From: Cytophagales bacterium
GTDB taxonomy: Bacteria; Bacteroidota; Bacteroidia; Cytophagales; Cyclobacteriaceae
Direction of reading: 5' to 3'
Assembly (NCBI GenBank): GCA_027317105.1
Contig: DAHVFH010000121.1
Span: 1-56,880 of the forward strand
DNA: 56,880 bases
The translations under genes and the position numbers were made by a program. The notes under the pieces were generated by a model. It saw only the letters and a program-made list of their open reading frames with translations, ran no database searches and was not told where the DNA came from. Positions 50,407 through 56,880 of this stretch are shown piece after piece. Each line of letters starts with the position of its first letter. Positions within the stretch are counted from its first letter, which is position 1.

Positions 50407-50767
50407 ATATGCCGTGATTCGCGTGGTACCCAAAGTGGAGCGCGAAGAATTTTTAAATGTAGGCGTGATCGTGCTATGTCAAAAACTAAATTTTTTGCGA
50501 GCCCACATCCAAGTGAACAAATCACGACTGGCTACTTTATGTGCTGAACTTGACGAGAATGTACTTCTAGAGCATATTCAATCTTTTGAGCGGGTTTGTG
50601 CCGGTGGTACTGACAGCGGCCCTATCGGACAGTTGCCTTTGGCAGAACGTTTTCGGTGGCTTACGGCAGCGCGCAGCACGATGGTTCAAACTTCACATGT
50701 GCATCCTGGATTATGTGCCGATCCCAATCAAATGCTAGCGCATTTATTTAAGCAATTGGTAGTGTAA
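50387..50767 (+). CDS. DUF3037 family protein
   Basis: The 126-residue soluble protein has the DUF3037 core: FEYAVIRVVPKVEREEFLNV, GVIVLCQKLNFLRAHI, GPIGQLPLAERFRWLTAARS and the closing QTSHVHPGLCADPNQMLAHL. It overlaps the HipA-like kinase gene by 20 bases, so the two are translationally coupled. This gene pair recurs in bacterial genomes and suggests a working unit, perhaps kinase plus regulator or substrate. No DNA-binding domain is present, so it is not a HipB-type antitoxin. Confidence 0.85.
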   Translation: MPEQVFEYAVIRVVPKVEREEFLNVGVIVLCQKLNFLRAHIQVNKSRLATLCAELDENVLLEHIQSFERVCAGGTDSGPIGQLPLAERFRWLTAARSTMVQTSHVHPGLCADPNQMLAHLFKQLVV

Positions 50768-50861
50768 ATTACAAATGGCGCGACAACTCAGAGCGGCAAG
50801 CCTAATCTCATGACTTACCAGACTTTCATTGGTTAGTTTAGATGAATAAAAATTCACTTTT

Positions 50862-53561
50862 CTACTCCGACTTCAAACTATTTGCCGGATTTACTCTTGC
50901 CGCTTTGAACGACTCATAACTGATTACGATCATAACGATTGCAAAACTTATAGCTCCTGCAACAAGAAAGGAACCTGGCCCTAATGTTATTTGGCAGGCG
51001 AAATTCTTGAGCCATTCGTACGCCACAAAATAGCTAATGGGCACAGCGATTAGAAAGGACAACAAAAGAATCTGTAAAAATTCTTTGGAGAGCAGTGTTA
51101 CAATTCCGATGACCGTTGAGCCCAATACTTTTCTTATGCTAATCTCTTTGGTGCGGTTTTCAGCAATGAAAATAGAGAGGCCGTAAAGTCCAAGGCAGGA
51201 GATGACAATTGCCAGGAAAGTGGAAAAGGCGATTACCGTGGAGATACGTTGATCATTTTCATACTGGCGCTGGATGCTTTCGCTCAGTAGCTCGTATTCA
51301 AAAGGTGTATCGGGCATCAACTTTTTCCATGCCAGTTTTATTTTGCCAATCGTTGATGCATTATATTCTGCATTGAGCGCAATAATGCTTTGATGAAAAA
51401 CGCCCGTGTCTTTCGAAGCATAAAAAATCATCGGACTTATGGGTTTGTGAAGGGAGAACTGGTGGAAGTCCTCCACCACTCCTACAATTTCGTCTGCGGT
51501 ATTGCTGGTGGCGAAGAGCACTTTTGTGCCTATCGCCTTAGCAGGATCAATACCCATCTTCAATAAACTTGATCGGTTTACTATAACCCTTCGTCCTTGT
51601 GGAGTTGAACCGTTTATGGCATCTCCGGGAAATGAAAAATCCCTTCCTTCTACAGTCGGGATGGACATTAGTTTAAAATAATCTTCGTCCACATAAACGA
51701 TATAATGGGAAACACCATCGTTTTCACTTTTTCCGGCTGGGTAGAAGTTCCAGTCGTTGACGGCCGGAGTAGAAGGTGAATTGGAACAGGCCGTTACCTG
51801 GGCTACACCTGGAATGTTTTTGATCTCATTTTTAAATTGAAGATAGCGATTGGTGGCTTCCGATGTTCGTAGCGGTAGCATAACCTTGTTCAGCGAATCA
51901 AATCCAAGCGGCCTAGTTTGAACAAAGTGCAATTGTTGCTGAATAATAATGATGCTGGAAATCAATATAATCGAAATTGAAAACTGAAAGGCTGTGAGTC
52001 CTTTGCGTATCCAATTCGATGAACCCAACCTAAGTTTTTTGTCTTTTAGAATGCGCACCGTGTCCAGTGATGAAAGTTTAAACGAAGGATAAGCACCCGC
52101 AACCAATCCTGTGATCAAAGCAAAAGCCAACAATGCTTCGCCAACAAACATAAAATTTTGTGTGTTGATCTCAAGATCTTTCTGAACCATCGTGTTGAAG
52201 TAAGGCAACGCCAGATAAATCAGAAGAAATGAAACGACCATCGAAGTCAAAGCAATTCCTAAGGATTCACCAATGAATTGAAGAAAGAGGTTCATGCGTT
52301 GTGCACCGATGGCTTTTCGAATGCCGATTTCGCCTGCCCGCTGCGATGCCTTGGCCGTAGTGAGGTTAATAAAATTGATGCTGGCTAAAAGAAGAATAAG
52401 AAAACCGATGGCCGCGGTGATGTAGACGTACGTAATGCTGCCGGAGGTACCGAGTTCAATGTCGTTTTGAAAATGCTTTGAGTACAGGTGTGCCTCCAAA
52501 AGCGGCTGAAGTCCGAGGATTTTCTTTCGCCCCATGGCCTGATTTTCCTTCTCACCCTTTCTCAACATCAAGGCAGGAAATTTTGCAATCAGGTTCTGGG
52601 CATTCGTTCCGTTTTTAACTTTGAGATACGTGAACACAAAATTGCTAGTGGCCCAGGTAGTGTAAAACTGCAACTCATCTTCGAGTCCCGACATATAAAA
52701 ATCAGCATCGAGGTGCGACTTTAAATTCGTTCGCTTTACAACGCCTGTCACTTTGAAAACTCCCGTGTCTGAATTGGTAGGCATCGAGATCAACTCATCC
52801 AAAGCGGATTTGTTTCCGAATATTTTGTGCGCCAGTTCTTCACTAAGCACTATTGACCACGGTTGCTTTAACGCTTTCGCGGAATTTCCTTCAACAAATT
52901 CATAAGGAAACATTTCAAAGAAATTAGAATCCACCTTGTAGCCGCGCTTCTCATAGAAAAATTGATCTTTATATTTCAGCAGTTGCTCTGCCGTGCTCAG
53001 GTCTTTCACTACACGAGTTACCGATTCAATTTCCGGATACTCCGCTAACAGTGCTGGACCAATCGGTGGTGAAGAGCGCTGCAAAATGGAAGTTTGACCG
53101 TTGGTGGTCTTGAGCATAGTGGTTAAGCGATAGATTCTTTCCGCATGGCTAAAATGGCGATCGTAAGAAAGCTCATCCTTAATGAATAACGTAAGCAAGA
53201 CGCAACATGAAATAGCAATCGAGAGCCCGAGGATGTTGATCACGGAAAATGCTTTGTTCTTAACCAGATTCCGGAATGCAATTTTTATAAAGTGGCTGAT
53301 CATGGTGTAATTGTTTGACGAGTTTGAATAGGTAGAAAATGAAGATTTCTTTTTTCTTTTCTTGACCGAGTAGGAGAGCATGAGCGAAATAATCCGTTGC
53401 CAATATTTTGCTTTGGCTTTCCATGCTTGCATTTCTTTCAGGTCTGCATAAAATAATTCCTCTACATCACCATGAAGGTCTTCGATAGAAGCATTTTCGC
53501 AAGACCATTCAAAGAGCCGATCGGCCAGCTTGGGTGGATGGATAGTGCTTTTCAATTTCAT
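50862..53561 (-). CDS. FtsX/MacB-type ABC transporter permease with prefix domain
   Basis: The 899-residue protein has an N-terminal cytoplasmic prefix domain (ADRLFEWSCENASIEDLHGD, EELFYADLKEM). Two MacB_PCD-FtsX modules follow: the first starts ISHFIKIAFRNLVKNKAFSV and the second WIRKGLTAFQFSISIILISS, each with a large periplasmic part and four helices in all per module pair. ASQRAGEIGIRKAIGAQRMN and NRTKEISIRKVLGSTVIG are the conserved cytoplasmic loops. Such permeases work with a separate ATPase, absent here. The ATG at 53561 overlaps the PadR stop codon by four bases (ATGA), which shows coupling. Confidence 0.87.
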   Translation of the reverse strand: MKLKSTIHPPKLADRLFEWSCENASIEDLHGDVEELFYADLKEMQAWKAKAKYWQRIISLMLSYSVKKRKKKSSFSTYSNSSNNYTMISHFIKIAFRNLVKNKAFSVINILGLSIAISCCVLLTLFIKDELSYDRHFSHAERIYRLTTMLKTTNGQTSILQRSSPPIGPALLAEYPEIESVTRVVKDLSTAEQLLKYKDQFFYEKRGYKVDSNFFEMFPYEFVEGNSAKALKQPWSIVLSEELAHKIFGNKSALDELISMPTNSDTGVFKVTGVVKRTNLKSHLDADFYMSGLEDELQFYTTWATSNFVFTYLKVKNGTNAQNLIAKFPALMLRKGEKENQAMGRKKILGLQPLLEAHLYSKHFQNDIELGTSGSITYVYITAAIGFLILLLASINFINLTTAKASQRAGEIGIRKAIGAQRMNLFLQFIGESLGIALTSMVVSFLLIYLALPYFNTMVQKDLEINTQNFMFVGEALLAFALITGLVAGAYPSFKLSSLDTVRILKDKKLRLGSSNWIRKGLTAFQFSISIILISSIIIIQQQLHFVQTRPLGFDSLNKVMLPLRTSEATNRYLQFKNEIKNIPGVAQVTACSNSPSTPAVNDWNFYPAGKSENDGVSHYIVYVDEDYFKLMSIPTVEGRDFSFPGDAINGSTPQGRRVIVNRSSLLKMGIDPAKAIGTKVLFATSNTADEIVGVVEDFHQFSLHKPISPMIFYASKDTGVFHQSIIALNAEYNASTIGKIKLAWKKLMPDTPFEYELLSESIQRQYENDQRISTVIAFSTFLAIVISCLGLYGLSIFIAENRTKEISIRKVLGSTVIGIVTLLSKEFLQILLLSFLIAVPISYFVAYEWLKNFACQITLGPGSFLVAGAISFAIVMIVISYESFKAARVNPANSLKSE

Positions 53562-53887
53562 TTTGCCAATGAGAGGTTCGTTTTTGAAAGTTTCCATAGC
53601 TCATCGCGTAAATCCTTCACATGATGAAGGGCTACTTTCCCCTGTTGTGTCAATTCAAAATATCGCTTTCGTCTGCCTCCACGTTCCTGGGTGGGTTCGC
53701 CCAACCACGATTTTAGAAAATTCTTTTCCTCCAATCGTGTGATCGTGGAGTGCAACGCTCCAATGCTAATGGTGCGGTCGCTCCTTTTTTCGATGTCTTC
53801 TTTTATGCTTACCCCGTAAGCATTTTCGCCAAGGCTTGCCACGGTAAGCAAGACCAGTTCTTCAAATTCTCCGATATAACCTTTCAT
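53558..53887 (-). CDS. PadR family transcriptional regulator
   Basis: The 109-residue winged-helix protein begins MKGYIGEFEELVLLTVASLG and has the recognition region RSDRTISIGALHSTITRLEE, followed by the wing GGRRKRYFELTQQGKVALHH. This is the short PadR form. In Bacteroidota it is typically coupled to a permease with a prefix domain, exactly as here, where the stop TGA overlaps the permease ATG. It probably represses its own operon in response to envelope or drug stress; that is inference. Confidence 0.9.
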   Translation of the reverse strand: MKGYIGEFEELVLLTVASLGENAYGVSIKEDIEKRSDRTISIGALHSTITRLEEKNFLKSWLGEPTQERGGRRKRYFELTQQGKVALHHVKDLRDELWKLSKTNLSLAK

Positions 53888-53922
53888 ATTTACTATTATG
53901 TGAACTTACTTAAAATGATTAC

Positions 53923-54029
53923 CGTCATTGCGAGCGCTGCGCTGGATATCCGCGGTCGGGCGAAGCAATCTTCAAATTGGGGGATCGCTTCGTCCTCTCC
54001 ACTTCCCCCGGCTGGTACTCGCGATGACG
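53923..54029. repeat. long palindromic intergenic repeat 1
   Basis: Nested arms are present: CGTCATTGCGAG (53923-53934) with CTCGCGATGACG (54018-54029), one mismatch, and CGAAGCAATC (53961-53970) with GATCGCTTCG (53983-53992), one mismatch. The whole unit can fold into a long hairpin. The words (cgtcattgcgag, gaagcaatc) occur as an interspersed palindrome in many bacteria. No coding frame is seen. Confidence 0.65.
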
Positions 54030-54072
54030 TTAAGTTATTTTTGTTTCTTGTTCTCATTCATTTTCGTTAAGG

Positions 54073-54128
54073 CCTCGGTTCGTGATGACACCATAGCCGT
54101 CAAGTTAAGGTGAGGACACGAACCGAGG
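54073..54128. repeat. long palindromic intergenic repeat 2
   Basis: CCTCGGTTCGTG (54073-54084) is an exact complement of CACGAACCGAGG (54117-54128). The inner sequence GATGACACC/GGTGAGGAC extends the symmetry imperfectly. It lies 43 bases from repeat 1 and 26 bases from the end of the DinB-like gene. Two unrelated palindromes side by side suggest a landing zone for small mobile repeats. Confidence 0.65.
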
Positions 54129-54154
54129 TAAAAGTTTCAAGATTGATGGACATG

Positions 54155-54814
54155 TTATTTCGGATAATTTGGATGTGCTTTTACTTTTCTTATCTGTTGT
54201 AAATGCCTGAAGATATGTTGGAAGACCATCATATACCGTTGATGGATGTTCGGACCAAAACAGATGTAGTGTATCCGAATGTTTCTTGTTTCGTTCTTCA
54301 AAAACTCAATAGATTCATTCTGCATAGTCGTCAGCCATATTATGTTATTCTTGCCTTCATTATTACCCAGCGGAACGCCATAGGTGAAAGGCTTTGTAAA
54401 ATCAGTTGTTACCTTCTTTTTGGATACGTTTGGATCTGAATCTAAAAAAATACTGTCGGGAAGATAATGCGTAAAATCAGGAAAAGGTCCCGTTTGAAGG
54501 GCTGTAGAAACTTCATTCATTTGAATTAACTCCCAAAGGCAGATGTGCTCCACAATCTGATTAATGCTCCATCGATCAGGGCTTTCTTTAAAATTCCATT
54601 GTTCCTTGGTCAGGTTTTTCGTTTCGTCAATAATCTCTTGCTTTGAACGAATAAGATTATCCAATAAATATTTTCGATCCGCTTCTGTCCACACCGGCAC
54701 GGTTGAAGATTGATCGGTCTTTGTTTGCCCTTTGCTTGGACTAAGAAGTCCAACAACGAACACAAATAATATTGGGATTGCTTTAATTTTTATCGTTTTA
54801 TGGGCAGTTATCAA
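54155..54814 (-). CDS. secreted DinB-superfamily protein
   Basis: The 219-residue protein has an N-terminal signal or anchor (IKIKAIPILFVFVVGLLSPS) and a four-helix DinB-like domain starting near residue 42 (WTEADRKYLLDNLIRSKQEI). Candidate metal histidines are in QIVEHICLWE near 90 and FQHIFRHLQQI near the end. DinB-like families include thiol-dependent and metal-dependent enzymes. The reaction is not known here. Its export is notable because most members are cytoplasmic. It lies between palindromic repeats and the vWA-type gene. Confidence 0.78.
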   Translation of the reverse strand: MITAHKTIKIKAIPILFVFVVGLLSPSKGQTKTDQSSTVPVWTEADRKYLLDNLIRSKQEIIDETKNLTKEQWNFKESPDRWSINQIVEHICLWELIQMNEVSTALQTGPFPDFTHYLPDSIFLDSDPNVSKKKVTTDFTKPFTYGVPLGNNEGKNNIIWLTTMQNESIEFLKNETRNIRIHYICFGPNIHQRYMMVFQHIFRHLQQIRKVKAHPNYPK

Positions 54815-54899
54815 TTGCTTCTATACGATAAATATAATTATATGTTTCTATTATTCAGATAAAATACCAGAAATTTTTCCTTTGCCAAAAATAGCGACA

Positions 54900-56880
54900 T
54901 CAATAACTCCCCAAATATTTTCTTGAAAACCACTCCGCACTGATTAACAGCAGAAGCAAAAAGAAAAACCATTTCAGGTGAATTAGTGGATTGAACGATT
55001 CCTCGGAATGAATCAGTTCTTTGGATTCGGTTTTATGGTAGTCGGCTAGCAGTTTGTTCCATTCATCGCCATGATAAAATTTTCCACCAGTCGCCTGAGA
55101 GAGTTTTCGCAACAAGCCAAAATCAGCAACCAGATTTTGTGGTTCAATGTTTTGGGCAATCACCAAAAATTTTCCGGAGACGCTTTCCTTTTTATCATTC
55201 ACCATGGTGGTGGCGGTGAAATCATAACTTCCATCATGCAGTCCACCGATTTTGTATTGTTCGCCACCCGGGCTAAGAACATAACTATACTGTGTTGATT
55301 TACCTTTCTCATCGCGCAGCGTCAGGTCAATTTTATTTCCATAGACTTTCTCGAACAAATCATTGTACACCTGCCCTTCCAAAACGACCGGCATCTCATC
55401 GCTGAACTCATTCTGAACAGGGAAAAATCTGAACTTCCTTTTATCATCTAAAGTGCTTAGGTATTGAACGAGTTTCGAAAAAGTCTCGTCAAACACTTCG
55501 GTTTTTTCAGTGGAAGAAAATTCTTCCAGGCGCCATCGCCACAATCCGTCACCCACAAATACAGCAACTTTATGGTTGTTCTCTTCCCATGCCAGGAGTA
55601 AAGGCCGATCGGTTGGCACACTTCCGATTTGTTGGTTGAGAAGCACTTGCGCATTGGGTGGATAGGTGTATTTTCCAAAAGGCACAGCGATGGGTGGATA
55701 ACGCGCGAAGACCGAGTTGCTGTTTTCTGAAAATTCAAAATCGTGAAAAGCCGGATTGACTATTGGCGTCACTTCGTCTCGTTGAGTAGTGTTGGCAAAG
55801 TTTAGTGGAACGCCATTTGCAGCTAGTACCCTTAAGTTTGTTTTACTCCCGATGATCAAGAGCAAAGAAGATTTCCCTTTGCTAAGTTGATTGTACAAAG
55901 AGGCTGTCTTCATTTCCTGATCAAACGGTTGATGGAAAATCACCAACTCTGCCTGTCCGGGTTGCAATAGTTTGGGATCCGTTTTAGAAATTCCTGGAAT
56001 GTGCAGAATGAATTCATAGTTGGGATTCTTTTCCACCACTGCCCGCATCGCCTTAATATCAGGATGAGGGGCGGGGGCAATCACCAAAATCTTTTTGCGG
56101 CCTTCCACTACCTCCACAAAGATGCTGGCCCGGTTATTTTTAAGATTAGATTCACTCGCTACCGGAGTAACGACAACATCCAATCGTTGAACGCCTTTGT
56201 CTTTTGCCTCGGTAAGAAAATCAAAAGTGAGCAGTGACTTTTTCTCCGTGTTTTTCTTTTGTTGACTGATTAACGAACCATTTTTATAAATTGAAACTGT
56301 GACTCCTTGGTCGGGCAGGTGCTGAATGGCAATTTCCGTACGCACTGGAAATTGATTGCCTTGATAGGCTACTTTATTATAGTCGATATTTTTCAAGATC
56401 AAATCAGCATGTTCTGTAGTATCGCCCACCCCGATAGTATTAATCGGTACGCGCCAGGAAGAATACAACGGTGATGCACCCGAATTATAAATTCCATCGC
56501 TCACCAAAATGATCCCAGCTAAATTCTTTCCTTCAAATTCGTTGACCACTCCGCGCAACGCACTGTTTAGGTCGGACGATTTATTGTCAAATTTTATTTT
56601 TTCAATTTCTTCTCCCGAAAGGTTTTTCAAAAGGACTTCATAGCCATCCTTAGCAAGTTGCTCCATGGTAGTCTTTACTTCGCCTTGTGTCTTTAATGAA
56701 TCAACTTTTTCGTTTAACGAGCTAGAGTTATCGACTAAAAGAACAAGCGCAGGCTTTTCAAAAATGTTAGTGGTTAATTTTAGTATCGGGCCGATCAATA
56801 AAAAAGAAAGCAACGCAACGACCGTTGCCCGAAGGGTAAAAAGTAGTTGGTTCATTTGCTTACTCCACGGATGTTTGGCG
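54900..56880 (-). CDS. vWA-like membrane protein, 5' end outside the window
   Basis: The reading frame stays open from the stop at 54900 to the window edge. The ATG at 56855 (MNQLLFTLRATVVALLSFLL) is probably internal, since codons before it (AKHPWSKQ) fit the usual start of the first helices. At least 659 residues are present. The vWA-like domain has VLLVDNSSSLNEKVDSL near the start, GIILVSDGIYNSGASP near 115 and VGDGLWRWRLEEFSS near 430. A final membrane helix (WFFFLLLLLISAEWFSRK) closes it. BatA-like or glutamine-amidotransferase-like membrane proteins have this layout. It is partial. Confidence 0.8.
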   Translation of the reverse strand, partial: AKHPWSKQMNQLLFTLRATVVALLSFLLIGPILKLTTNIFEKPALVLLVDNSSSLNEKVDSLKTQGEVKTTMEQLAKDGYEVLLKNLSGEEIEKIKFDNKSSDLNSALRGVVNEFEGKNLAGIILVSDGIYNSGASPLYSSWRVPINTIGVGDTTEHADLILKNIDYNKVAYQGNQFPVRTEIAIQHLPDQGVTVSIYKNGSLISQQKKNTEKKSLLTFDFLTEAKDKGVQRLDVVVTPVASESNLKNNRASIFVEVVEGRKKILVIAPAPHPDIKAMRAVVEKNPNYEFILHIPGISKTDPKLLQPGQAELVIFHQPFDQEMKTASLYNQLSKGKSSLLLIIGSKTNLRVLAANGVPLNFANTTQRDEVTPIVNPAFHDFEFSENSNSVFARYPPIAVPFGKYTYPPNAQVLLNQQIGSVPTDRPLLLAWEENNHKVAVFVGDGLWRWRLEEFSSTEKTEVFDETFSKLVQYLSTLDDKRKFRFFPVQNEFSDEMPVVLEGQVYNDLFEKVYGNKIDLTLRDEKGKSTQYSYVLSPGGEQYKIGGLHDGSYDFTATTMVNDKKESVSGKFLVIAQNIEPQNLVADFGLLRKLSQATGGKFYHGDEWNKLLADYHKTESKELIHSEESFNPLIHLKWFFFLLLLLISAEWFSRKYLGSY

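Overview
The window looks like chromosomal DNA of a Bacteroidota bacterium, most likely an aerobic Cytophagales-type lineage. The signs are a BatD oxygen-tolerance protein, a GWxTD protein, a PorE-like TPR/PD40/OmpA lipoprotein, an IRP1-type aconitase, a permease with a PadR-linked prefix domain, many short families typical of the phylum, promoters of the TTG-(19/20)-TAnnTTTG type and few Shine-Dalgarno sequences. Base composition and gene style are even throughout. I see no prophage, insertion sequence, CRISPR array or rRNA operon. One tRNA gene (Phe, GAA) is present.

Layout. 0-7.2 kb: a small conserved protein, batD and aroC, then a minus-strand run of GWxTD protein, rlmB, an unlisted two-helix membrane protein, mnmH and selD. 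This run joins rRNA methylation to tRNA 2-selenouridine synthesis. 7.2-15.8 kb: a methyltransferase, a GMC dehydrogenase with its Tat-type small subunit, a LOG-family protein, a TonB-dependent receptor behind two Fur-like operators, a TIGR01777 SDR protein and a secreted coiled-coil protein. 15.9-18.7 kb: a decayed redox/nitrosative-stress patch. Two intact [2Fe-2S] ferredoxins, a DUF488 protein and a universal stress protein survive among remnants of an Rrf2 regulator, a hemerythrin-domain protein and a RIC-type repair protein. 18.8-23.5 kb: aconitase, an AhpD-like protein, a broken Rnk/GreA-type gene and a secreted amidohydrolase.

23.5-33.5 kb: mostly housekeeping and envelope genes. These are a pseudouridine synthase with a long disordered head, scpB, a DksA-type protein with a histone-like tail, an ECF sigma factor overlapping a small partner, a PorE-like protein and an Hdr-like Fe-S oxidoreductase pair. 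33.6-41.9 kb: tRNA-Phe, two secreted or anchored enzymes, the tail of a lost ABC permease, a second DnaE-type polymerase whose OB-fold tail is cut off by one in-frame TAA, recQ and a sugar-isomerase-like lipoprotein. 42.0-46.4 kb: an amino-acid permease, an aldo/keto reductase fused to a RidA-like domain, and a secreted M24 peptidase; together they suggest peptide and amino-acid use. 46.4-56.9 kb: small or poorly known proteins, an Ate1-like transferase, a HipA-like kinase overlapping a DUF3037 gene, a PadR/permease pair, two adjacent palindromic intergenic repeats, a DinB-like protein and a vWA-type membrane protein that runs off the right edge.

The items most worth following are the split dnaE, the HipA-like/DUF3037 pair, the AKR-RidA fusion that lacks the usual RidA arginine, the perfect 17-bp inverted repeat next to an unknown gene at 48.65 kb, the octamer repeat inside a coding region at 32.9 kb, and the cluster of pseudogenes at 16-17.6 kb. 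I do not see a clear new multi-gene defence or mobile system. The kinase/DUF3037 pair is the nearest candidate.
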